Shown piece by piece: positions 57,379 through 64,000 of a DNA stretch of 64,000 nt. The stretch is from Acinetobacter sp. SAAs474 (GTDB lineage: Bacteria > Pseudomonadota > Gammaproteobacteria > Pseudomonadales > Moraxellaceae). The translations under genes and the position numbers were made by a program. Within the stretch, counting starts at the first letter, position 1. Every line of letters begins with the position of its first letter. The DNA lies in NCBI RefSeq assembly GCF_032823475.1, contig NZ_CP127915.1, positions 1,054,001-1,118,000 of the forward strand, in the 5' to 3' direction. The notes under the pieces are model-generated. The model saw only the letters and a list, made by a program, of their open reading frames with translations, searched no databases and was not told the DNA's origin.

Positions 57379-58008
57379 TTGAAAACGTTATTAAAACAGA
57401 CTCTTACAGCAAGTGTGTTGTCTGCAATGCTGGTCGGTACGACTTTTGCCGCACCTCAAGAAAAGCCGGATGTATTTATTAAACGTATTGCCGATAATTT
57501 GATTGCTAATCTACAAAAAAATAAACAGAAGTTAAAAAGCAATCCTGCAGAGGCACGCAGTATCGTTCGTACCAATTTAGACCCGTATATTGATGCTCAA
57601 GCATTTACCCGTATTGTGATGGGGACGTATGCCAATAATCAATATAGTGATGCTGCACAGCGTGCGCAGTTTGAAAAGAATTTACGTGAAAATTTAATTC
57701 AAAACTATGCTAGCGCTTTTGCTAAATTCACCAATCAGACCTATACCATGCGTCCATATAAAGACACAGGCAGTAAAAATCCTGTCGTTAGTCTGGATTT
57801 TATGAATGATGGTGAAAAGATTCCGGTTGCATTTCAGTTAGTTGATAAAGGCAATCAGTGGAAGGTTCGTAATATCAATGTATCAGGTATTGATTTAGGC
57901 TTACAGTTCCGTAATCAATTTGCAGCCAATGTTAAACGCAATGGCGGTAATATTGATAAAGCAATTGCAACCTTTAAGCCAGATGCAGATGTTGTAAACA
58001 AAAAATAA
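57379..58008 (+). CDS. mlaC: Periplasmic phospholipid carrier MlaC
   Basis: The 209-residue precursor has a signal peptide (LKQTLTASVLSAMLVGTTFA|AP), followed by the MlaC fold: VRTNLDPYIDAQAFTRIVMGTYA, FEKNLRENLIQNYASAFAKFTNQTY and the C-terminal WKVRNINVSGIDLGLQFRNQFAANV. MlaC ferries single phospholipids across the periplasm between MlaD and the outer-membrane MlaA. The start is TTG 57379 with GAGG upstream. It is the fourth gene of the operon. Confidence 0.95.
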   Translation: MKTLLKQTLTASVLSAMLVGTTFAAPQEKPDVFIKRIADNLIANLQKNKQKLKSNPAEARSIVRTNLDPYIDAQAFTRIVMGTYANNQYSDAAQRAQFEKNLRENLIQNYASAFAKFTNQTYTMRPYKDTGSKNPVVSLDFMNDGEKIPVAFQLVDKGNQWKVRNINVSGIDLGLQFRNQFAANVKRNGGNIDKAIATFKPDADVVNKK

Positions 58009-58025
58009 TAGGCTAGGAATAGGTT

Positions 58026-58319
58026 GTGATTGACTTTATTGATCAAGAATTGCAAGTGTCTGGCAAAATTGACTATGACAATGCTGAGTCGTATTACCAA
58101 CAGGGATTGAGGTTGATTCATCAGCAAAATCAATTTCCAGTTGTCGTGAACTTAGCAAAATTGGAACAGGGCAGTACCTTGGCTTTAGCGGTATTTATTC
58201 GTTTATTGCGCCAAACTCCAGATGCTAAAGGTCTGATCTTTAAGTCTGTGCCTGTAAGAATGATGAAAATTATTCAAGCCTCTCATCTTGAGCATGATTT
58301 ACAGTTAATACCAGATTGA
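58026..58319 (+). CDS. mlaB: STAS-domain protein MlaB
   Basis: The 97-residue cytosolic protein has a STAS fold: a short N-terminal strand pair (MIDFIDQELQVSGKIDYDNAESYYQQG), then VVVNLAKLEQGSTLALAVFIRLLRQTPDAKGLIFKSVPVRMMKIIQAS. MlaB binds MlaF and is needed for a stable, active complex. GTG 58026 follows AGGAATAGG. It is the last gene of the operon; the convergent corA lies downstream across a long inverted repeat. Confidence 0.92.
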   Translation: MIDFIDQELQVSGKIDYDNAESYYQQGLRLIHQQNQFPVVVNLAKLEQGSTLALAVFIRLLRQTPDAKGLIFKSVPVRMMKIIQASHLEHDLQLIPD

Positions 58320-58342
58320 TGCTTGATTGGTATAATTGGCGC

Positions 58343-58380
58343 CACAGTCTGTCCAATATATAAGGATTGGACAGACTGTG
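58343..58380. other. 15-bp perfect inverted repeat between convergent mlaB and corA
   Basis: CACAGTCTGTCCAAT (58343-58357) pairs perfectly with ATTGGACAGACTGTG (58366-58380) around ATATAAGG. It is 24 nt after the mlaB stop and 26 nt before the corA stop. No T-run follows on either strand. Confidence 0.7.
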
Positions 58381-58405
58381 ATGTTTATAGATACAGCCAG
58401 GAGGA

Positions 58406-59419
58406 TTAAATCCACTTTTTCCAGCGGAAGTAAATCATTGGACCAATAAAAAAGACAATCAGAATGGTACAGACAATGACAAAACTGGTTGTACCATGTG
58501 CAAAAGGTAAAACATCTGTGTTCATGCCATAGATACTGGCAATCAACATCGGTGGCGCCAACATGCTCGGTAAAATTGAGAAGCGACGAATAGTATCATT
58601 CTGCTCGGTATTGATAAATCCTGATGTGGTATCCAGTAAAAAGCGCACTTTTTGAAATAAAAAGGCATCATGCTCAACCAATGAGCGTACATCTTCGCTT
58701 AACTCTCGAATATCCGCATCATAAATATGACTACCTAGAGCACGAGGGCGAGATAAAAAGGTCAGTACACGACGTAAATCAATTAAACATAGTTGTGCTT
58801 TACCTAAAATATCTTCGAGTTGAGCTAAGCGGGTAATCATGTCATCAAGATCTAGAATTTGCTCCCGATGTCGACTATTCAATACTTCTGTTGAATATTT
58901 TTCGAGATCTCGATGAATGTCTTCTAAAATATCCGCCAATTCATCTAGTTTTGCTTCCAATAAGCCCAAAAGAATCCACGTCGGTTCTTTATAATCAATA
59001 TCGTAGTCATTACGGCGTGCTCTGGCTCGAAAAGCTCTAAATGAAACCAACTTTTCACCACGCATGGTGAATAGTCGATTTTTATGGAGAATAAAGGCAA
59101 CAGTCTGTACACTGGCTAAGATACTTGAATTATCTTCTAGCTCTTCATCAGATTGATAATTTTTAATCTTGGTTAAAAAATAAGTACTGATATGCAGAAC
59201 ACTATCATCATCGCGGTAAAAGCGTGCTGATGAGGAAATATCTTCTAAAGATTTTAGGGTTGGAAGATTTTGGTTGTATGCATCTAAAACCCATTGTTGT
59301 TCTTCTTGTGAAGGTGCAATCAAATCAATCCACACCAAATCTTGCTGTAGGTCAAATCCGCCATTAATCGTGGCATCTTCTAGGCTACCGCGCTCTGTGG
59401 CGTAAAAGGCTTCGAGCAT
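58406..59419 (-). CDS. corA: CorA-family magnesium transporter
   Basis: The 337-residue protein has a large N-terminal cytosolic domain with long helices. Two C-terminal membrane helices follow, the first ending in the selectivity motif YGMN (297-300) and the last ending in the basic RWKKWI. CorA forms a pentamer for Mg2+ (also Co2+ and Ni2+) uptake. The loop after YGMN (TDVLPFAHG) is usual. It is monocistronic and convergent with the mla operon. Confidence 0.93.
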   Translation of the reverse strand: MLEAFYATERGSLEDATINGGFDLQQDLVWIDLIAPSQEEQQWVLDAYNQNLPTLKSLEDISSSARFYRDDDSVLHISTYFLTKIKNYQSDEELEDNSSILASVQTVAFILHKNRLFTMRGEKLVSFRAFRARARRNDYDIDYKEPTWILLGLLEAKLDELADILEDIHRDLEKYSTEVLNSRHREQILDLDDMITRLAQLEDILGKAQLCLIDLRRVLTFLSRPRALGSHIYDADIRELSEDVRSLVEHDAFLFQKVRFLLDTTSGFINTEQNDTIRRFSILPSMLAPPMLIASIYGMNTDVLPFAHGTTSFVIVCTILIVFFIGPMIYFRWKKWI

Positions 59420-59571
59420 TCGTCTTTTTCTCCTTTGCGCAGTATAGGTGAATCATATGTGTGCATTTTAGACAAGGATGTGGCGAAAAGCACTGCTAAT
59501 CTTGCTATATTTTTTTAAATCTCGTTAAAGTTTACATTTATTGAATAACATTTGCATGACATGGTGAAAAA

Positions 59572-60171
59572 ATGACAGATTCTATTGCGGTATATTGTGG
59601 TTCAGCATTCGGAGCAGACCCCATTTTTTTAGAAACTGCAGAAAAAGTCGGTAGAACGATTGCACAACAGGGCAAAACCTTGGTGTATGGCGGTGGCCGT
59701 TCAGGATTGATGGGAGTTGTTGCGGATAGTGCATTAGCAGCAGGTGGTACGGTGATTGGTGTGATTCCTGAAATCTTGGTCCATAAAGAGTTGGCCCATC
59801 CTGATTTAACAACGTTATATGTGGTTCAGAATATGCAAGAACGCAAAATGAAAATGTCTGAACTCGCCAATGCTTTTATTGCACTTCCTGGTGGCTCAGG
59901 TACATTGGAAGAAATTTTTGAACAATGGACTTGGGCACAATTAGGTGTACATCTAAAACCGTGTGCATTTTTAAACGTAAATGGTTTTTATGATGATTTA
60001 CTTAAATTCCTACAGTTAACTGCGCATCAGGGGTTTACTCACCAGCGATTTATTGATCATTTGATTAGTGCAGCCTCTATTGAGGAGGTTTTAACGCAGT
60101 TTGGTGACTTTGTTGCACCAGAACCTAAATGGGGAGTGGCCGAGTTACAGCAACAGGTTAAGTTGTCATGA
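59572..60171 (+). CDS. LOG-family protein (cytokinin riboside 5'-monophosphate phosphoribohydrolase-like)
   Basis: The 199-residue protein has the LOG Rossmann fold with VYCGSAFGADP, VYGGGRSGLMGVVADSALAAGGTVIGVIPE, the catalytic RKMKMSELANAFIALPGGSGTLEEIFE (PGGxGTxxE) and the middle ERK. Members cleave the N-glycosidic bond of nucleoside 5'-monophosphates; in bacteria the true substrate is often unclear. It overlaps the NUDIX gene by 4 nt, so the two are coupled and may both act on nucleotides. Confidence 0.92.
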   Translation: MTDSIAVYCGSAFGADPIFLETAEKVGRTIAQQGKTLVYGGGRSGLMGVVADSALAAGGTVIGVIPEILVHKELAHPDLTTLYVVQNMQERKMKMSELANAFIALPGGSGTLEEIFEQWTWAQLGVHLKPCAFLNVNGFYDDLLKFLQLTAHQGFTHQRFIDHLISAASIEEVLTQFGDFVAPEPKWGVAELQQQVKLS

Positions 60172-60584
60172 AGATCATTACGGTTGCAGCAGCGATTATT
60201 TTAAATGATCAACATCAGCTTTTGGTCGTACGTAAGAAAAATACCACCTGCTTTATGCAGGTTGGGGGAAAGTTAGAATCAAATGAGCCACCAGAGCAGG
60301 CATTATTACGTGAAATTCAAGAAGAAATAGGCTGTTCTGCACAAATTCAGCACTTTGTTGGACGTTTTGAAACGGCAACGGCAAATGAAATAGATCATCA
60401 ATTGGTGGCCTATCTTTATCTGGTCAGTATTACACAGCCTATACAGATTGCTGCAGAAATTGAGCAGATGGCTTGGATTGATCTCGATCATCGAGATGTT
60501 TTGCCTTTGGCACCATTAACAACAGAAGTGGTTATTCCTTGGCTACAAAATCAGTTGATGACTGAGCGAATCACGGTCGACTAA
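60168..60584 (+). CDS. NUDIX hydrolase
   Basis: The 138-residue protein carries a complete NUDIX box (GKLESNEPPEQALLREIQEEIG, about residues 33-54) and the beta-strand framework AAAIILNDQHQLLVVRKKNTTCFMQVGG. It hydrolyses a nucleoside diphosphate linked to another group; the substrate is unknown. Its ATG overlaps the LOG stop. Its own stop (60582-60584) overlaps the stop of the convergent ComF-type gene. Confidence 0.92.
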   Translation: MKIITVAAAIILNDQHQLLVVRKKNTTCFMQVGGKLESNEPPEQALLREIQEEIGCSAQIQHFVGRFETATANEIDHQLVAYLYLVSITQPIQIAAEIEQMAWIDLDHRDVLPLAPLTTEVVIPWLQNQLMTERITVD

Positions 60585-61216
60585 GATGGCGTATGTGCTA
60601 TACAACATGCATAAATCTGTGTGCAACCCAGCAAAGTCAGGCTATGCTTTAATGCCAGTATCGAATTTCCGGTTGTGACTACATCATCGATAATTAAGAT
60701 ATGATGATAATGTCGATCTAATCTGGGTTTGATATGAAATTGATGGTAAATATTATCTAAGCGCTCAAAGCGATTTAGTCCTGTTTGTGCGTGTTGATGT
60801 GTGCGTATAATCGGTTGCCAGATGGGGATATTACGAACTTTTGCGATTATTTTTGCGATGAGCAATGCCTGATTATAGCCTCTGGTGTTTAAGCGTTGTG
60901 TCGAAATGGGCATTGCAACCAGTGCTTGTACTTTGGGTAGCTGGAGCTGCAGTAATAGGCCAGCCAATAATGCTTGAAATTGTAGTTGCTGCTGATATTT
61001 AAATTGTTGAATAATACGATCCATGGGATAGCAATATCGGCAGGCGCTGTAAAAACACATTTGTTGTTTGTAAACAAGCTCATGTTGCCAGGGTAATTCT
61101 GTCCAGCAGTCGTGACAGAGGCCATAATATTGTTGTCTACCGATAGCACATAATTGGCATGCTAAGTATGGATTAAAAAATTCCCGTATTTCTGCGATGA
61201 ATTTAAACATAGACAT
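60581..61216 (-). CDS. ComF-family phosphoribosyltransferase-like protein
   Basis: The 211-residue protein has an N-terminal zinc-finger-like cysteine set (C20, C23, C34, C37, plus CRYC near 59-62) and a PRTase fold with MPISTQRLNTRGYNQALLIAK and the PRPP loop ILIIDDVVTTGNS. Relatives (ComFC, GntX) take part in handling incoming DNA in competent bacteria or are of unknown role. It overlaps the end of recG by 14 nt, so the two are co-transcribed. It is distinct from the ComF pilin at 818. Confidence 0.9.
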   Translation of the reverse strand: MSMFKFIAEIREFFNPYLACQLCAIGRQQYYGLCHDCWTELPWQHELVYKQQMCFYSACRYCYPMDRIIQQFKYQQQLQFQALLAGLLLQLQLPKVQALVAMPISTQRLNTRGYNQALLIAKIIAKVRNIPIWQPIIRTHQHAQTGLNRFERLDNIYHQFHIKPRLDRHYHHILIIDDVVTTGNSILALKHSLTLLGCTQIYACCIAHTPS

Positions 61217-63248
61217 AGCGTGATGCTTCAGGTAGCCAGCGCTTTAATAGTGCTGTGGCATTCTCTGGATCTGTTTGGAGTAACTGTTGTGCCACTAGAT
61301 GTGCTTGTGGCAAGAGATGATCATCTCGTTCCAGCTTGGCCACACGAAAACCCATATCACCTGTTTGTTTGGTCCCCAGAATTTCTCCCGGACCACGAAT
61401 TTCTAGATCTTTTTCTGCAATGGCAAAGCCGTCATTGGTTTCACGCATAATCCGTAATCGTTCTTGCCCATTTTGTGATAAAGGATGCTTATATAACAAT
61501 ACACAAAAGCTGGTAGTAGCACCTCGACCAACACGACCACGTAATTGATGTAATTGGGATAGACCTAGGCGTTCTGCATTTTCAATCACCATAATTGAAG
61601 CATTTGGTACATCTACACCGACTTCAATGACTGTTGTTGCTATTAAAAGTTGCAGTTGATTATGTTTAAATTGTTGCATCACAGTCTGCTTTTCATCGGC
61701 CTTCATTTTACCGTGTACTAAGCCGATATTCAGTGTAGGAAAGCGTGTTTTGATTTCAGCAAAAGTGGCTTCGGCAGCCTGCGCATCCAGTGTTTCTGAC
61801 TGTTCCACTAAAGTACAGACCCAATAGGCTTGTTTGCCTTGTGTGCAGTTACTTACAATACGCTGTAACACCTCTTCTCGTCGCTCAAGAGGAATGGTTA
61901 CTGTTTGAATGGGCGTTCTGCCAGGAGGAAGCTCATCGATTATCGATGTATCTAAATCACCATAAGCTGACATGGCCAAGGTACGAGGAATGGGTGTTGC
62001 AGTCATGACCAATTGATGTGGTGTAGTATGGTGTGCGCCTTTATCACGTAAAGCCAAACGTTGATCGACACCAAAACGATGCTGTTCATCAATGATCACC
62101 AGCCCCAGTTTGGCAAATGAGACACTGTCTTGAAAAAGTGCATGTGTACCAATCACAAGCTGGGCCGATCCCATTTTAATATGTTGTTCTGCTGTGAGCC
62201 GCGCTTTACCTTTTTGTTTGCCTGATAACCAGATCACAGTTAAGCCTAAAGGTTCAAACCATTTTTTAAAATTAAGATAATGCTGTTCTGCCAAAATTTC
62301 AGTCGGTGCCATCAAGGCAACTTGCCAACCTTCTTCGAGTGCATGACAGGCTGCAATTGCAGCCACGAGCGTTTTTCCAGCCCCCACATCACCTTGAACT
62401 AGACGTAACATCGGTTTATCACGTTGCAGGTCTGTGCTAATTTCTTGAGAAACACGTTGCTGGGCAGCAGTCATTGTGAAAGGGAGGCTGGCCAAAAGTG
62501 TTTGGGCATAGTGTTGGCTTGGCTTGAATTTTGGTGCTTGAATCGCTTGAATATATGCTCGTCGCATCAGCAGGCTGGTTTGATGTGCAACCAGTTCTTC
62601 AAAAATAAGACGTTGCTGTGCGGGATGTGAGCCCTCTGCCAGTAATTGCATATTGGCATCGATTGGCGGGTGATGAAGATAATGTAATGCGTCTTTAAGC
62701 GCATAAGTATTGTTCAATGCTGTAGGTAATAATTCAGGCAGGTCATGACTAAATTCTTGTAGTGCTTGTTGAATATATTCACGTAATTTAGCTTGAGTTA
62801 ATCCTTCTGTACTTGGATAAATTGCGGTGAGCTGGGTATGTGGTAAAGGCGTATGTTCGTGGATCACTTGTAGTTCAGGATGGTAAAGTTCTAAGCCACG
62901 TGCCCCGACACGGACTTCACCAAAAACTCGTAAACGATGACCTAATTTGGCACGATCTGTGATTCCTTTATAAACATGATAAAAGCGCAGCGTAACTTTG
63001 CCCACATCATCGGCCAAAGAGACTGCCATTGATTTGCGTTTGCCTGGTGGAAAATCAATTCCCGTCACGATACCTTCAAGCAAATAACTACGGCCAACGA
63101 TTAATTGGTTCATTGCAATGATCGTGCTACGATCTTCATAATCTCGCGGTAGATGAAACAGTAAATCATCGGTTGTGAGAATATTCAGTTTTTCCAGTAA
63201 TGTTGCAGCAGCGTTGCCAACGCCTTGCAATTGATGGACTGTAGCCAT
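61203..63248 (-). CDS. recG: ATP-dependent DNA helicase RecG
   Basis: The 681-residue protein has the N-terminal OB-fold wedge (about 1-180, LLFHLPRDYEDRS) and a superfamily 2 helicase core: Walker A GDVGAGKT, DEQH, TATPIPRTLAM, and the C-terminal motifs TTVIEVGVDVPNASIMVIENAERLGLSQLHQLRGRVGRG plus the TRG region. RecG unwinds and regresses stalled forks and R-loops. It is upstream of, and overlaps, the ComF-type gene. Confidence 0.97.
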   Translation of the reverse strand: MATVHQLQGVGNAAATLLEKLNILTTDDLLFHLPRDYEDRSTIIAMNQLIVGRSYLLEGIVTGIDFPPGKRKSMAVSLADDVGKVTLRFYHVYKGITDRAKLGHRLRVFGEVRVGARGLELYHPELQVIHEHTPLPHTQLTAIYPSTEGLTQAKLREYIQQALQEFSHDLPELLPTALNNTYALKDALHYLHHPPIDANMQLLAEGSHPAQQRLIFEELVAHQTSLLMRRAYIQAIQAPKFKPSQHYAQTLLASLPFTMTAAQQRVSQEISTDLQRDKPMLRLVQGDVGAGKTLVAAIAACHALEEGWQVALMAPTEILAEQHYLNFKKWFEPLGLTVIWLSGKQKGKARLTAEQHIKMGSAQLVIGTHALFQDSVSFAKLGLVIIDEQHRFGVDQRLALRDKGAHHTTPHQLVMTATPIPRTLAMSAYGDLDTSIIDELPPGRTPIQTVTIPLERREEVLQRIVSNCTQGKQAYWVCTLVEQSETLDAQAAEATFAEIKTRFPTLNIGLVHGKMKADEKQTVMQQFKHNQLQLLIATTVIEVGVDVPNASIMVIENAERLGLSQLHQLRGRVGRGATTSFCVLLYKHPLSQNGQERLRIMRETNDGFAIAEKDLEIRGPGEILGTKQTGDMGFRVAKLERDDHLLPQAHLVAQQLLQTDPENATALLKRWLPEASRYVYV

Positions 63249-63284
63249 GTCCCCTCAACTTATTGATCTATGGTGTGATGTTAA

Positions 63285-64000
63285 ATGCATATTTTATTTA
63301 TTGGTTATGGTAAAACATCCCAGCGTGTTGCAAAACAGTTATCCCGTGATGGTTATCAAATTACCACAATAAGTCAAACAGCAAAAATAGATTTATATGC
63401 GAATCATCTGATTCAGGATGTACATCAGTTAGATTTAAGTGCGATTGCACCTGTAGATGTTGTTTATGTTTTATTATCACCATCACAAAGTGGTGTAGAT
63501 GCCTATCAAAATACCTATTTGGATTCTGTGGCACCCATTATAAGTGCTTTAAAAACACATCCTGTTCAGCGAATCATTGTAGTTTCATCTACACGTGTTT
63601 ATGCCGAAGCAGCCGGAGGAGTGGTTGGTGATGATACTGCAATAGCTGCCAGTGATCGACAAGCTGAGATTTTGATTGCGATGGAAAATCACTATCGGGC
63701 TGCATTTGCTGAACGATGTATTATTGTTCGGCCCACAGGGATTTATGGCAATAGTATCACTCGTATGGTGAAACTGGCAGAAAATACCTTAACTTATCCG
63801 AGTATTCATTGGTCAAATCGGATTCATATTGATGATCTAGCACGATTTTTGGTACATTTAATTCATATCAAAAATCCGCTCGCATCGTATATTTGTAGTG
63901 ATCATCGACCATTGCCTTTACATCAGATTATAATTTGGTTTCAGCAACAATTGACATTACCTGAATTATATTTAACTTCTGATGTTGAGTCAGGTAAAAA
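63285..64000 (+). CDS. NAD-dependent epimerase/SDR-like protein (YeeZ-like), 3' truncated
   Basis: An open frame from ATG 63285 runs off the window end (about 238 codons seen). It begins MHILFIGYGKTSQRVAKQLS, a Rossmann GxGxxx-type dinucleotide-binding start, followed by VVYVLLSP, VVSSTRVY with the expected catalytic region, and IVRPTGIYG and SNRIHIDDLARFLVHLI, the extended-SDR pattern seen in YeeZ-like epimerases. Substrate and pathway are unknown. It is divergent from recG with 36 nt between starts, so the two share a promoter region. Confidence 0.85.
   Translation, partial: MHILFIGYGKTSQRVAKQLSRDGYQITTISQTAKIDLYANHLIQDVHQLDLSAIAPVDVVYVLLSPSQSGVDAYQNTYLDSVAPIISALKTHPVQRIIVVSSTRVYAEAAGGVVGDDTAIAASDRQAEILIAMENHYRAAFAERCIIVRPTGIYGNSITRMVKLAENTLTYPSIHWSNRIHIDDLARFLVHLIHIKNPLASYICSDHRPLPLHQIIIWFQQQLTLPELYLTSDVESGK

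Overview
The window looks like chromosomal DNA of an Acinetobacter species (Gammaproteobacteria, Moraxellaceae). It is AT-rich with compact operons. A type IV pilus/competence cluster of minor pilins lies directly upstream of rpsP-rimM-trmD-rplS. There are close relatives of the Acinetobacter drug pumps CraA and AbeM, an LpxO-type lipid A hydroxylase, a fadBA operon and a complete mlaFEDCB operon. I found no rRNA, tRNA, CRISPR array, insertion sequence, prophage or integration site. The species is not determined.

Layout: 1-1255 holds the end of a PilY1-like gene and two minor pilin genes, the first of which is interrupted by an in-frame TAG. 1456-3606 is the rpsP-rimM-trmD-rplS operon. 4050-12202 carries small envelope proteins, a Na+/H+ antiporter-family carrier, OmpW, HtpG, a FrnE/DsbA-like protein, and a periplasmic repeat protein built of 22- and 11-residue units. 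12627-15967 is fadBA (beta-oxidation). 16615-22392 holds LpxO, a small PH-domain protein, a stand-alone Clp-D2-like AAA+ protein, UvrC and PgsA. 22611-28587 is regulator-rich: IclR, YdhR, CraA, and a LysR gene divergent from a glyoxalase-fold and a GST gene. 28723-37073 has a PerM-type carrier, an orphan ParA divergent from a membrane-anchored endonuclease-like protein, a HopJ-family protein, CrcB, a zinc-free L31 paralogue with a possible Zur box, an ABC1 kinase and AbeM.

37602-50458 is largely cofactor metabolism: HemW, HemF, HemN, AroE, RibA and Dxs, plus an acyl-CoA dehydrogenase and a large unknown lipoprotein. 50571-54633 has SuhB, MarC and a DEAD-box RNA helicase with a long structured leader and a highly repetitive basic tail. 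55104-58319 is mlaFEDCB, which moves phospholipids across the envelope. The window closes with CorA, LOG, NUDIX, a ComF-type phosphoribosyltransferase, RecG and a truncated NAD-epimerase gene.

Most of the window is housekeeping. The points most worth a second look are the TAG inside the minor pilin leader, the apolipoprotein-like periodic protein at 11588-12202, the roughly 270-nt leader and repeat tail of the helicase, the ParA/endonuclease divergent pair, the insertion in MlaD, and the recurrent long inverted repeats without U-tracts between convergent genes. No clearly new multi-gene system is evident. All family assignments come from reading motifs and from remembered family features; no search was run.
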